A DNA stretch of 60,055 nt from Alphaproteobacteria bacterium (GCA_017993335.1 JAGOMX010000005.1:1-60055); one strand, 5' to 3'; shown: positions 34,265 through 43,418, counted from the stretch's first letter. A program made the numbers and translations. The notes: generated by a model from the sequence alone, not told the origin.

Positions 34265-34408
34265 CTACATCTCTATCCCACGGTCCCTTCGATTAACACG
34301 TTCATTGTCAAGTAGCTTATGATGAAACTCCTCTAACTTGGCACCTAATGGTTCGTTGATGGCTTTGATGTCTTGAATTATCGTTGGATCTTTCGCCAGT
34401 AACTTCAT
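34265..34408 (-). CDS. Small 47-residue ORF behind a duplicated gene end
   Basis: An ATG at 34408 opens a 47-codon frame (MKLLAKDPTIIQDIKAINE...) ending at TAG 34265. Its start codon lies exactly where the GNAT start lies in the other copy of repeat A, so the ATPase 3' end has been placed in front of it. The product is charged and helical with no known family. It may be a real small gene or a degenerate remnant. Confidence 0.4.
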   Translation of the reverse strand: MKLLAKDPTIIQDIKAINEPLGAKLEEFHHKLLDNERVNRRDRGIEM

Positions 34409-34440
34409 TTTATCGCCCCCAAAATCATTACAATCTTTCA
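34405..34440. repeat. Direct repeat A, copy 2 (truncated ATPase 3' end)
   Basis: This 36-nt stretch matches 28364-28400 except for one deleted base, which shifts the frame of the encoded ATPase end. The rest of the 34213-34565 gene-poor stretch holds the small ORF, a CTCCGC/GCGGAG hairpin at 34445-34460 and nothing else recognised. Confidence 0.8.
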
Positions 34441-34565
34441 CTTACTCCGCTGACGCGGAGCTGCGTTCAAGATAACGGGGGTTATGATATTTATTTTATG
34501 GTAAAAGGTATAATTACAAAAGGGGCCTATGGCTAAAGTGTATCCATCGCATAAACCCCGCACCA

Positions 34566-35576
34566 CTACTTATCTTCAGAGCCACCCACGGCATATAATC
34601 TTTTTGCCGATGTCTCAAGAGCTTTAGAAGCTATAGACTGCACTTGATTTGAGGCCTGATCTGCTTTCTGAGTTAGCATTTTAATCATCTGGTCTTGTTC
34701 GGCTATTTTGCCTTGTAATGACTTGATGGTATATTCATTTATTTTCAAACCACTTGCGGCTTCAGCTTCTTTCAATTTTATATCATAAGCAAATTGTGCC
34801 TCTAACTTTTCTTTAATGGCGTTCTCGGCTTCAGCAACAGCTTTTTCGAGCTGCTCAGGAAAGGTGATGACTTGGTCTTTGAAGGATGCAAACTCAGCCT
34901 CTTTTTGTGCTACTTGCTTTTCGCGAGCCTCTAGCTCCTCGCGCAGAACAATCAGTTCTTTTTCTAAAGTGGCTTTCCCTTGAGCATAAACATCCGATTC
35001 CTGGCGACGCTTTAGTTCTAAATTGTATAAATAATCTTCGTTTTCCCGCGTACGTTGAAGCGTCAATTTTTCTTTAGACTCCGCGAATTCTTTTTCAAGC
35101 CGTTCGTTTTCTTCTTTCCAGTGTTGTCGTTGCTCAGCAATAGCTTTTTCATAAGCTAATTTTTTCTGCTCTTCCTCTATTTTGAAGGCTTCAACTTTTT
35201 CTTGGTGAGTGCGGATTAATGCGGCCAATGTATGGGCTGTTTCTTTTATCTGATAAAGCTCTTCAAGATGAGTCTGCTCCAAAGAGATAGCCTGCCTTAC
35301 ATCATTCAATTTCTGATATTCAGCCAGCAAATCTTCAGACAAAACATCGATTTGCTTGATAGACTTTAATTTAATATGGGACAGCTGAGTGAGCAAATCA
35401 TCCTTTGAGACATTGGAAACCTTATCTATCATGGCCCTTGCTTCTTGTTGCCGCTTTTGTTCTTGAGGCACTTCAACAACTTTTTCGGCTAACTTCGCCA
35501 AAACTTCGTTGTAGGCTGATAAAATTTGCTCTTTTGTGCTTTTCTGCGTAACTTCCGGTACTTCAAGTTTTTTCAC
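34566..35576 (-). CDS. Long coiled-coil protein
   Basis: The 336-residue protein is almost wholly helical and highly charged, with heptad-like stretches (LRTHQEKVEAFKIEEEQ, EELEAREKQVAQKEAEF) from about 80 to 310. No signal peptide or membrane segment is seen. The C-terminus repeats QxxxxQxxxIA-type helices. It has no recognised family; structural or scaffold roles are common for such proteins but cannot be stated. Confidence 0.7.
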   Translation of the reverse strand: MKKLEVPEVTQKSTKEQILSAYNEVLAKLAEKVVEVPQEQKRQQEARAMIDKVSNVSKDDLLTQLSHIKLKSIKQIDVLSEDLLAEYQKLNDVRQAISLEQTHLEELYQIKETAHTLAALIRTHQEKVEAFKIEEEQKKLAYEKAIAEQRQHWKEENERLEKEFAESKEKLTLQRTRENEDYLYNLELKRRQESDVYAQGKATLEKELIVLREELEAREKQVAQKEAEFASFKDQVITFPEQLEKAVAEAENAIKEKLEAQFAYDIKLKEAEAASGLKINEYTIKSLQGKIAEQDQMIKMLTQKADQASNQVQSIASKALETSAKRLYAVGGSEDK

Positions 35577-35680
35577 AATACATATCCTAAACTATTATGT
35601 CGGCAACTAAAAATTCATGCTGGAGAAATAGCATTTTCCTGATGAATAAGGCAACAGATAAAATTCGTATTTTTCCAATT

Positions 35681-35713
35681 CTTGATTGACAAATCGACAA
35701 TCAAGCCTATATC
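35681..35713 (+). promoter_or_regulatory. Promoter with overlapping 8-bp inverted repeat
   Basis: TTGACA at 35686-35691 and TATATC at 35708-35713 (16-nt spacer) form a promoter for the ABC exporter. CTTGATTG at 35681-35688 and CAATCAAG at 35698-35705 make an 8-bp inverted repeat across the -35, a likely operator. Confidence 0.5.
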
Positions 35714-35811
35714 TATTACAAACAAGCAATAACGTCATGCAATATGTCCTTTGTTCGGGGAGACATCTCTTAATCTCTCACGGCTTTATGGCAAGTTAGA
35801 AAGCACATTTT

Positions 35812-37596
35812 ATGGCACACGTCAGGGCGGATCTTCCAAAAAATCTGTATGCGTTTATAGGGCATTTTTTGCAACCCTATAGATCGGCTGCCTTCATATC
35901 TGTGGCCCTTGCTCTCAGTGCGGGACTTTGGGGACCCTTTAACAGTCTTTTGATTAAACATATCATCAATCTGCTTCCGCAAGTTCAAGGCAATAATTTA
36001 TCTATGCTGTGGGTTCCAGGGGCCTTTATTGTTCTGAACTTTATCGTCTTTGATAACTTCACCTGGCGGGGCATAGCCTACATTCGGAGTAAAATTACAC
36101 CCTTAATTATTAACAATGTCATCGCTGAATCTATGAATCATGTGCTAGAAAAATCCCCGCAGTTTTTTCAAGATAATTTATCCGGAAAAATATCCAAACA
36201 GATCACAAATTTAGCCGATGGGATTGAAAAGCTGACGGGGAGTATCATCTCTAATTTCCTCAGGGGCTCTGTGCTATTGCTGGCTTCTTTTGTGGCTTCT
36301 TATTTTGTAAATCCGGTTTTTTTCTTCATTTTATTGACATGGTTTGCGCTCTTTGCGAGTTTCAGTATACTCATGTCGAAAAAACTTGTCGCCCTGTCAG
36401 ATGCGCAAGCCCGAACAGAATCTACCGTTGTCGGTGAGCTCGTAGATTCGATCTCTAACCACAACAACATAAGAATCTTTGCAAAAAAAACTTATGAGAA
36501 CACACGAATGATTCCATTTTTTATGGAATACATCAAAACCTATAGAGCCACCAATTTTTATGCCCTCCTCATGCATTCTATACAAGGCGGATTAATCTCC
36601 GTTATGATGGGGTTTTCCATCTATTTTCTTATTTATCTTTATGGTAAAAATTTAGTCACAATAGGTGACTTTGCCTTAATTTTAGGCCTTTCCATGGAAA
36701 CAGGCCACATGATGTGGTTTACCATGGATAACGTGGATGAATTCAATAAGGCCGTTGGTCGATGCAAACAAAGCCTAAACGCCTTAATGACTCCTCTGGA
36801 AATTGAGGATAAGCCTCAGGCTAAATCCTTAATATGTGATCATGGACAAATCACTTTCACAGGTGTCAAATTCCATTACAAGGGAACAAACCCTCTATTT
36901 GATGACAAGAATATAACTATTGAGTCTGGACAAAAGGTGGGGCTCGTGGGTTATTCTGGTGGAGGTAAATCCACTTTTGTGAACCTCATCCTCAGGCTTT
37001 ATGACGTAACCGATGGCCAAATCCTCATAGACGGGCAAGATATCCGCGATGTCACCCAAGATTCTTTGCGCACGGCCATTGGCATGATTCCTCAAGACCC
37101 TTCACTTTTTCAGCGGAATCTCATGGAAAATATTCGCTATGGGCGCATGGAGGCGACTAATGAAGAAGTGATAGAAGCAGCCAAACAAGCCCACGCCCAT
37201 GAGTTCATATTAAAACTCCCGCAAGCTTATGATTCTCTTGTGGGTGAACGCGGCGTAAAGCTCTCAGGTGGGCAACGCCAAAGGATAGCTATCGCACGAG
37301 CTATGCTAAAAAATGCGCCTATTTTAATCCTAGATGAAGCAACATCTCAACTCGATTCGGTTACAGAAAACTATATCCAAGAAAGCATGACGCATCTGAT
37401 GCAAGGCAAAACCACGATTATTATTGCCCACCGACTCTCTACGCTATTACATATGGACCGAATTCTGGTCTTTGACAAAGGAAAAATAGTTGAAGACGGA
37501 ACCCATGCCGGACTGCTCGCAAAACAAGGCCTATACAAAACCCTTTGGGACGCCCAAGTGGGAGGATTTCTGTTGGATGATGTGGATAAAGAATAA
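35812..37596 (+). CDS. ABC exporter, full half-transporter (TMD-NBD)
   Basis: The 594-residue protein has six membrane helices at about 20-300 and a C-terminal ATPase: Walker A GYSGGGKST at about 379-387, LSGGQRQRIA near 483 and ILILDEATSQLDS with H-loop AHRLS. It is the homodimeric MsbA/LmrA-type layout, exporting lipids, peptides or drugs. The ATG at 35812 follows a long 5' UTR with a TTGACA promoter and an inverted repeat at 35681-35705 that may be an operator. The substrate is undetermined. Confidence 0.9.
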   Translation: MAHVRADLPKNLYAFIGHFLQPYRSAAFISVALALSAGLWGPFNSLLIKHIINLLPQVQGNNLSMLWVPGAFIVLNFIVFDNFTWRGIAYIRSKITPLIINNVIAESMNHVLEKSPQFFQDNLSGKISKQITNLADGIEKLTGSIISNFLRGSVLLLASFVASYFVNPVFFFILLTWFALFASFSILMSKKLVALSDAQARTESTVVGELVDSISNHNNIRIFAKKTYENTRMIPFFMEYIKTYRATNFYALLMHSIQGGLISVMMGFSIYFLIYLYGKNLVTIGDFALILGLSMETGHMMWFTMDNVDEFNKAVGRCKQSLNALMTPLEIEDKPQAKSLICDHGQITFTGVKFHYKGTNPLFDDKNITIESGQKVGLVGYSGGGKSTFVNLILRLYDVTDGQILIDGQDIRDVTQDSLRTAIGMIPQDPSLFQRNLMENIRYGRMEATNEEVIEAAKQAHAHEFILKLPQAYDSLVGERGVKLSGGQRQRIAIARAMLKNAPILILDEATSQLDSVTENYIQESMTHLMQGKTTIIIAHRLSTLLHMDRILVFDKGKIVEDGTHAGLLAKQGLYKTLWDAQVGGFLLDDVDKE

Positions 37597-37625
37597 AAAT
37601 ATTTAATATCAATAAAGACATATGC

Positions 37626-37631
37626 TATAAT
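37626..37631 (+). promoter_or_regulatory. Extended -10 box before usg
   Basis: TGCTATAAT at 37623-37631 is an extended -10 box 39 nt before ATG 37670. Confidence 0.5.
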
Positions 37632-37669
37632 TTAATTAAGTAGTAAATCTTAATCTGGATGGTGCGTTC

Positions 37670-37933
37670 ATGACAGATTTTGAAAAACAATTACTGAATT
37701 TTCGACTGACAACGGCTCACATTCTTTACCATATGCCCGATCATCCCAAGGTCCTGCAGACTTACCTATGGCAAGACTTTGATTTGCAACCGGATTTTCC
37801 TATACTGCAAAAATTCTTAAATTTCTGGGAGAATAATCTGGATGGTCGTTTGCATTCGGTAACGATCGGCAGCGTTCAACTCATACAGCCTTCAAAAGTG
37901 CTGCATCTGAATCAGGATTTTTACTTGCATTAA
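37670..37933 (+). CDS. usg: Usg-family protein
   Basis: The 87-residue protein matches the small alphaproteobacterial Usg-like family (PF06233). It has FEKQLLNFRLTTAHILYHMPDHP, then LQTYLWQDFDLQPDFP and NLDGRLHSV, all conserved there. Its function is not established; in some genomes it lies near trp genes. Its end overlaps the convergent mrp gene by 53 nt. The extended -10 box TGCTATAAT precedes it. Confidence 0.9.
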   Translation: MTDFEKQLLNFRLTTAHILYHMPDHPKVLQTYLWQDFDLQPDFPILQKFLNFWENNLDGRLHSVTIGSVQLIQPSKVLHLNQDFYLH

Positions 37934-38954
37934 GTTGCTGCCATACTGTATGGGCGATCGTGATAAAAATTTTGGATATATCGTGTTCTGGTTCGCATTG
38001 AACGATGGGGTGATGGCTATCTCCGGATTCTCTCAAGACCATATTTAAAGGTATTTCACCTAAAAAGGGAATCCCGCAGGAAACCGCATCCTGCCTGACC
38101 CCGCCCTTGTGGAATATGTGGGAAGTCTCTCCACAATGGGGGCATAGAAAAAAGCTCATGTTTTCCAACAAACCTAGAATAGGCACATTAAGGGTCTGAA
38201 ACATTTTTAATCCCTTACGCGCGTCTATTAAAGCTAAATCCTGAGGTGTTGAAACGATCACAACCCCCGATAGGGATGCATTCTGTGCCAACGTCAGCTG
38301 CACATCTCCTGTACCGGGTGGCATATCAATGACCATGATATCCCTATCACTCCAGGCCACCTGCTGCAACATTTGGTTAATCGCCTTTATCACCATGGGA
38401 CCCCGCCATATGGCTGGTTGATCTTTAGGTATTAACAACCCCATAGACATGCATTCAACACCATCAACTATTTCCGGGTTCATTTTCTTGCCGTCTGTCG
38501 AAGATGGTGGATTGCTTAATCCCAACATATGGGGCACTGAAGGCCCATAAATATCCGCATCTAAAAGTGCGACGCGCAAACCCATGACCGAAAAAGCAAA
38601 GGCTAAATTTACAGCGACTGTCGATTTACCCACGCCCCCCTTACCTGATGCAACCGCGATCACATATTTTATTTTCCCGTCCGGCTTTTTTTCTTGTGTG
38701 GCATAAATGGATAATTCTAAGTTTTCATCTAGATCCATAAGGATTCTTTTTAATTTATGCTCATATTCATCTAATTGATTTTCTGGTATATTTAGACTAA
38801 TAAGCACATGATATCCCTTTACCACCAGTCCAGATAGACTCCCTGCAGGAACAATTTTTTCTACACAATTTAAAACTATTTGTTCGAAGTGCGATTGACT
38901 TTGCATGTGGCAGGCAATAAAACTTATACTAGGTTGAAGAGAATTATTATTCAT
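37881..38954 (-). CDS. mrp: Mrp/ApbC Fe-S cluster carrier ATPase
   Basis: The 357-residue cytoplasmic P-loop protein has the deviant Walker A SGKGGVGKST near residues 103-112, then VALLDADIYGPS, and CPHCG near 277, the CxxC that binds the bridging Fe-S cluster. Residues 1-85 form the DUF59-like N-terminal domain. ApbC/Mrp builds and delivers Fe-S clusters. It is divergent from hflK with a 44-nt gap. Its 3' end overlaps usg. Confidence 0.93.
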   Translation of the reverse strand: MNNNSLQPSISFIACHMQSQSHFEQIVLNCVEKIVPAGSLSGLVVKGYHVLISLNIPENQLDEYEHKLKRILMDLDENLELSIYATQEKKPDGKIKYVIAVASGKGGVGKSTVAVNLAFAFSVMGLRVALLDADIYGPSVPHMLGLSNPPSSTDGKKMNPEIVDGVECMSMGLLIPKDQPAIWRGPMVIKAINQMLQQVAWSDRDIMVIDMPPGTGDVQLTLAQNASLSGVVIVSTPQDLALIDARKGLKMFQTLNVPILGLLENMSFFLCPHCGETSHIFHKGGVRQDAVSCGIPFLGEIPLNMVLRESGDSHHPIVQCEPEHDISKIFITIAHTVWQQLNASKNPDSDAALLKAV

Positions 38955-38998
38955 ACGACTTCACCACAAACAATGCAAGTAAAACGAGAGGTTCCTTT

Positions 38999-40108
38999 AT
39001 GGCTTGGGATTCGAATGACGGAAAAGGCCCTTGGGGCGGCAAAGGCGATGACAATAAATTCAATTGGCAAAAGAGGAAAAGCACCGGCCCCGCTAGCTTT
39101 GAAGAGGCTGTTCGTCGCGCACAAGATCAATTTAAGCAGAAGTTTCCTAATGGCCCCTCCAATTACTTTGCGATAAGCTCGATTGCTGCAGTCTTATTTT
39201 TTCTCTGGATATCTACTGGTGTTTATATGCCTCGTGAGGGTGAAGAAGCCGCAATTTTACGTTTTGGTGAGTACGTGCGCACAACTGGGCCAGGTTTAAG
39301 CTGGCACATCCCCTTTCCTTTTGAACAAGCGATTACGCGACGTGTTTCTGAGGTGAACCAAATAACCAGCGATACAGACAGCCCCATTCAAGTGGCCGTT
39401 GGAACGTTGCGCGAAAATTCTGATCAACCCTTGATGTTAACTGGCGATGAGAATATCGTGGATGTCAGCTATACGGTGCAATGGTATATAAATGATTTGA
39501 AATCATACCTCTTCGAAACGAAAGATCCGGATATCACCGTAAAGATTGCCGCGGAAAGTGTCATACGAGAAATTATTGCCCAAACACCTATGACCCAAAT
39601 TTTAACCACGGGCCGAGGAACCATTAGCGATAAAGCAAAAGAATTATTGCAAAAATTATGCGATGAATACGCCTTAGGCATTCAAATCAAAGAGGTCAGC
39701 TTACAACGCGCCGACCCGCCTGCACCTGTGATTGAATCCTACCGTAGCGTGCAACGAGCAAAGGCCCTAAAGGAGCAAAAAATTAACGAGGCCACAACTT
39801 ATAGAAATGGGGTGGTTCCTGCCGCAGAAGGGGAAGCCATTCGCCTCATTCAAAAAGCAGAAGGCTATAAAGAAGCCAAAGTCGCCAAAGCCAACGGTGA
39901 AGCGGGCCAATTCAAACTTATCCTGAAGGAGTATGAGAAGGCCCCTGAAATTACATCTTCAAGACTAAGAATAGAAACGATTCAAAAGGTATTGCAGGGC
40001 GCACCTAAGGTGTTTTTTGACAGTGAAAAAGGTATGTCTAACGTACTCCCTCACATGTCACTACCTGCCCTTGTGCCGCAAACGCCTAAAAAAGAAGGAT
40101 CTGAATAA
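38999..40108 (+). CDS. hflK: HflK membrane protease regulator
   Basis: The 369-residue protein has a glycine-rich charged N-terminus, a membrane helix at about 56-78 (AISSIAAVLFFLWIS) and a SPFH/band-7 domain with EEAAILRFGEYVRTTGPGLSW and VSEVNQI. HflK with HflC forms a periplasmic cage around FtsH and controls its proteolysis. The stop overlaps the hflC start by 1 nt; degP follows, the usual alphaproteobacterial order. Confidence 0.95.
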   Translation: MAWDSNDGKGPWGGKGDDNKFNWQKRKSTGPASFEEAVRRAQDQFKQKFPNGPSNYFAISSIAAVLFFLWISTGVYMPREGEEAAILRFGEYVRTTGPGLSWHIPFPFEQAITRRVSEVNQITSDTDSPIQVAVGTLRENSDQPLMLTGDENIVDVSYTVQWYINDLKSYLFETKDPDITVKIAAESVIREIIAQTPMTQILTTGRGTISDKAKELLQKLCDEYALGIQIKEVSLQRADPPAPVIESYRSVQRAKALKEQKINEATTYRNGVVPAAEGEAIRLIQKAEGYKEAKVAKANGEAGQFKLILKEYEKAPEITSSRLRIETIQKVLQGAPKVFFDSEKGMSNVLPHMSLPALVPQTPKKEGSE

Positions 40109-40956
40109 TGTCACAAAAAGCCATGTATAGCGGCGTAATTGCCAGCGTCTTTTTTATTATAATTGCCTTCTCTTCTCTATTTACAGTCGACCAAAGAGAG
40201 ACAGCCTTTATATTACAATTTGGTGAGTTACAAAAAGTATACTCGACACCAGGTTTAAAGATGAAAATCCCCTTCATCCAAGAAGTGGTTAAATATGACA
40301 AACGCTTATTAAACGCCAGCCTGCCCGCAATGGAAGTAACAGCTGGTGACCAAAAACGTATCGTAATAGATGTGTTTGCCCGTTATTTAATTAGTGATCC
40401 CGTTATTTTCTTTAAGGCGGTCCAAAACGACGCGGGAGCCAAAAATCGTTTGGCAACGATTATCGCTCGCAGTATGCGTGGAATCGTGGGACAAATAGAT
40501 TTAACAACCCTGCTGTCAGAAGAACGCACGACAATCATGAACAAAATTCACAAAGAAGTCATGGATGCGGCTAAGGGCTTAGGTATGGATGTAAGAGATG
40601 TACGTATTGTGCGCGCGGACCTGCCAAAGGAAAACAGTGAAGCCATTTTCTCTCGTATGAAAAGTGAACGCGAAAGAGAAGCCAAACTCTTTGTTGCGGA
40701 AGGCGATAAAGCCGCAAAAGAAATCACCTCAAAAGCCGATAAAGACCGCACAATTATATTGGCCGAAGCCAATAAAAAAGCGCGTCTTCTTGAAGGTGAA
40801 GGTGAGGCTTTAGCCACAAAGATCTATGCAGAAGCCGTCGGACAAAACACGAACTTCTATGAATTTTATAGATCTTTACAGGCATACGAAGAATCCTTGC
40901 AAGGCGATACGACATATGTATTATCCAAGGATAATAAGTTCTTTAAGCATTTTTAA
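40108..40956 (+). CDS. hflC: HflC membrane protease regulator
   Basis: The 282-residue protein has a short N-terminal membrane helix (about 6-24) and a band-7 domain: VDQRETAFILQFGELQKV, then EVVKYDKRLLNA and a long C-terminal helix of AREAKLFVAEGDKAAKEI type. It partners HflK in the FtsH-bound complex. It overlaps hflK by 1 nt and degP starts 17 nt after its stop. Confidence 0.95.
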   Translation: MSQKAMYSGVIASVFFIIIAFSSLFTVDQRETAFILQFGELQKVYSTPGLKMKIPFIQEVVKYDKRLLNASLPAMEVTAGDQKRIVIDVFARYLISDPVIFFKAVQNDAGAKNRLATIIARSMRGIVGQIDLTTLLSEERTTIMNKIHKEVMDAAKGLGMDVRDVRIVRADLPKENSEAIFSRMKSEREREAKLFVAEGDKAAKEITSKADKDRTIILAEANKKARLLEGEGEALATKIYAEAVGQNTNFYEFYRSLQAYEESLQGDTTYVLSKDNKFFKHF

Positions 40957-40972
40957 ATTAGGAATTACATTC

Positions 40973-42544
40973 ATGATGACACATTTTAAAAAACATCTAA
41001 GTTACGCGGCTATTGTAGTGGCATATGGCTTGATTTTCGGCCTTAGCCCCTCATCGGCCAGAGCTAATCCTGAGGTGGCAAAACCAGCTAGCGTTGAAAA
41101 CATAAAAGCTCCTGGTCCTGTAAGTTTTGCCGATATCGTTGAGCCATTGTTGCCGGCTGTGGTCAACATCTCAACCAGTCAAGATTTAGGTAAAAAAGAA
41201 GCTGCAGAATTACCAGAAATTCCAGAAAATCATCCCTATCATGATTTTTTCAAACACTTTTTTGAGGAGCATTACTCCAAAACCCCTCGGAAAGCAACGG
41301 CATTAGGATCTGGTTTTATTATTGATGCTTCTGGTCTTGTGGTAACAAACAATCATGTCATTGCAGACGCTGATGAAATTACGGTTATTTTACACGATGA
41401 AAACAAAACTGAACTAAAAGCAAAGGTTGTCGGTCGGGATCCACGTTCTGATCTCGCCCTGCTTAAGGTGGATGCGAAAAAAGATCTTCCCTTTGTAAAA
41501 TGGGCCGATTCAACAAAGGCAAGAACGGGCGACTGGGTTGTGGCGATAGGAAATCCTTTTGGTTTAAGTAGCTCTGTCACCACGGGTATTATTTCAACCA
41601 TTGCCCGGAACATCTCTGCGCAAATGAAGAATTCACCAGGTGGTGCCGATATTGTAGATGGCTATATTCAAACGGATGCAGCCATTAACATGGGAAACTC
41701 TGGTGGCCCTCTATTTAACATGAATGGTGAAGTGGTCGGCGTAAACACAGCCATACTCTCTCCTTCTGGAACAAACATTGGAATTGGCTTTGCCATTCCT
41801 TCAGAAGTCGTCAAACCTATTATTGAACAACTCAAGACCTATGGCCGCACACGCAGAGGTTGGTTAGGGGTTCGCGTTCAAGTGGTAACAGACGAAATCG
41901 CAGAAGCCCTAGGCATGGAAAAAGCGCAAGGCGCCTTAGTCGGTAGCATTACTGAAAATGGCCCGGCGGCCAAAGCAGGATTAAAACCGCGCGATGTGAT
42001 TATTACCTTTAATGGCGTACCGGTACCTGAATCCCGCTCATTCCCTCGTATCGTAGGCGAGACAGAAATAGGGAAAGAAGTCCCTGTTGTCATCGTGCGT
42101 GACGGAAAGAAAATGACGCTTCAAGTGAAGGTCGGCGAGTACGAAGCCGCAGAAGAAGCTGGTTTAATCCCATCACAACGGGTTGAACAAGAAGCCAAAA
42201 AGAACACCAAGGATATCCTTGGTATGAGCCTTCGGGATCTTACACCACAGGATCGAGCCAGCATGCAAATCCCAGCGGATTTAAAAGGCGTCCTAATCAT
42301 GAAAATTGATCCCTATAGTGAAGCCTATCAAAGCAAAGGCTTACGTAACGGCGACATCATCGTGGACGTAGGCGGCACGCCTGTATCCAAAACCGAAGAA
42401 GTCATCGCTTTGGTCGAGGATGCAAAAAAGAAAAAGAAAAAACATGAAATCTTCCAAATTAGACGCGGTGAAAATGTGCTCTTCATCGCCCTCAATGTAG
42501 AAGAACCAAAGCCAACTCCACCAGATAACAAATCAAAGTGGTAA
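40973..42544 (+). CDS. degP: DegP/HtrA periplasmic serine protease
   Basis: The 523-residue protein has a signal peptide (YAAIVVAYGLIFGLSPSSARA). ATG 40973 with AGGA upstream is preferred over the in-frame 40826 inside hflC. The trypsin-like triad is His in TNNHVI (~127), Asp in DPRSDLALLK (~159) and Ser in GNSGGP (~242). Two PDZ domains follow at about 285-375 and 410-515. DegP degrades and refolds misfolded envelope proteins. Its last codons and terminator are repeated at 43600-43660. Confidence 0.95.
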   Translation: MMTHFKKHLSYAAIVVAYGLIFGLSPSSARANPEVAKPASVENIKAPGPVSFADIVEPLLPAVVNISTSQDLGKKEAAELPEIPENHPYHDFFKHFFEEHYSKTPRKATALGSGFIIDASGLVVTNNHVIADADEITVILHDENKTELKAKVVGRDPRSDLALLKVDAKKDLPFVKWADSTKARTGDWVVAIGNPFGLSSSVTTGIISTIARNISAQMKNSPGGADIVDGYIQTDAAINMGNSGGPLFNMNGEVVGVNTAILSPSGTNIGIGFAIPSEVVKPIIEQLKTYGRTRRGWLGVRVQVVTDEIAEALGMEKAQGALVGSITENGPAAKAGLKPRDVIITFNGVPVPESRSFPRIVGETEIGKEVPVVIVRDGKKMTLQVKVGEYEAAEEAGLIPSQRVEQEAKKNTKDILGMSLRDLTPQDRASMQIPADLKGVLIMKIDPYSEAYQSKGLRNGDIIVDVGGTPVSKTEEVIALVEDAKKKKKKHEIFQIRRGENVLFIALNVEEPKPTPPDNKSKW

Positions 42545-42575
42545 ACAAAAAAAAGCGGGGCCAAAAACCCCGCTT
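42513..42575. repeat. Direct repeat B (degP 3' end and terminator), copy 1
   Basis: This 63-nt stretch covers the last degP codons (PDNKSKW) and its AAGCGGGG/CCCCGCTT hairpin. It recurs at 43600-43660 with two fewer A and one substitution. Here the T-run is missing after CTT. Confidence 0.8.
42553..42575 (+). terminator. Terminator hairpin after degP (T-run lost)
   Basis: AAGCGGGG pairs with CCCCGCTT around a 7-nt loop. It is followed by CTAAC rather than T residues, because the element following it begins at the junction. Confidence 0.6.
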
Positions 42576-42966
42576 CTAACTTCTGCCATTTCGTGTGACA
42601 AATAATTCAGCCACAAAACCAAAGACGGAATAAAGAGTCAAAACATAAGGAATGTTTTGTTCTTTCGCTTCTATTCGGGGTGCTGCACCATAAACCCGAA
42701 CCCAAGTCCATTGAGGGACAAAAGTTATAGGAACAGGTTTGGGAATGTTACCTTGCGGCTGGCTTCTGTAGCATAATGGGAGCCTACGTTTCCGCTGTTT
42801 AGGGATCCCAGAAACCCCTGATTTTGGGGTGCAGCGTCTGAAAACTATTAAGACCCAAAATTCGGCTGGTAAGATATTTTCTAAAAAATGGGTGTCAAAA
42901 TTACCTAGATGACAAGCTTCACTGCCTAGATTTTTGATGGATAAAATATATTTATCCGACAAATAC
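42576..42966. other. Gene-free stretch inside the inserted segment
   Basis: No convincing gene is seen. A 128-codon frame on the minus strand lacks any recognisable pattern and a ribosome site. A small ACCCC/GGGGT hairpin is present around 42817-42833. The promoter at 42967 begins after it. Confidence 0.4.
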
Positions 42967-42995
42967 TTGACATTTAATCAGAGTAAGCATATATA
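42967..42995 (+). promoter_or_regulatory. Consensus promoter of the small exported-protein gene
   Basis: TTGACA at 42967-42972, a 17-nt spacer and TATATA at 42990-42995 lie 56 nt before ATG 43051. Confidence 0.65.
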
Positions 42996-43032
42996 AAATC
43001 TTAGTAATACTGTGGTGGTATTGCTAAGATTT
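42996..43032 (+). promoter_or_regulatory. 5'-UTR hairpin
   Basis: AAATCTTAG and AATAC pair with GTATT and CTAAGATTT with one mismatch around TGTGGTG. It starts just after the -10 and spans the likely transcription start, so it may stabilise or control the mRNA. Confidence 0.45.
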
Positions 43033-43050
43033 ATACTTTGGAGTTGTATT

Positions 43051-43356
43051 ATGAAACTTAATAGAAATTTTGCTTACGGAATTCTTTCCGCGTGTGTAAT
43101 CATCCCCGCTCATTGCAGCGACATTAATGATGAAATCAATCCTCAGGGCTCTACTGCTACTCAATTCATTAGTGGTAATTCTAGCCGTGTAAGTGGTCTA
43201 GTTAGCTACACACTCAAAGATGGATCAGTTATAGGAACTTTTCCAAAGCTGTTATCTCTTGTTAAGCAGAAAGAGGCCGCTGGTGTGTGTCCAGAAACTA
43301 TTCTAGAAGAGTTTGATTTTTCAGTTAATCGAATTAATACCACATACGGAAAATAA
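43051..43356 (+). CDS. Small exported protein of unknown function
   Basis: The 101-residue protein has a signal peptide (FAYGILSACVIIPAHC|SD). ATG 43051 is chosen for its TTGGAG site; the frame also opens at 43012. The mature part ends with EEFDFSVNRINTTYGK and has one cysteine in VCPE. A consensus promoter and a 5' hairpin precede it. It is the only plausible gene in the segment bracketed by repeat B, so it may have been acquired with that segment. Confidence 0.7.
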   Translation: MKLNRNFAYGILSACVIIPAHCSDINDEINPQGSTATQFISGNSSRVSGLVSYTLKDGSVIGTFPKLLSLVKQKEAAGVCPETILEEFDFSVNRINTTYGK

Positions 43357-43390
43357 TGAATTTGTTTCTCTTTACGAGAAAATGTTGCAT

Positions 43391-43418
43391 CCTCATTCAT
43401 TAATATTGATGAATGAGG
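43391..43418 (+). terminator. Hairpin after the small exported-protein gene
   Basis: CCTCATTCAT pairs with ATGAATGAGG around an 8-nt loop, 35 nt after the stop codon. No T-run follows. The remaining 43419-43599 shows nothing recognisable. Confidence 0.4.

Noticed and set aside
42756-42850. tRNA-like text near the ACCCC/GGGGT hairpin
   Set aside because: No T-loop GGTTCGA-type sequence and no cloverleaf arms could be matched.
42576-42962. 128-codon open frame on the minus strand
   Set aside because: No ribosome site, no family-like pattern and a position inside the repeat-bracketed segment; composition looks like a chance frame.
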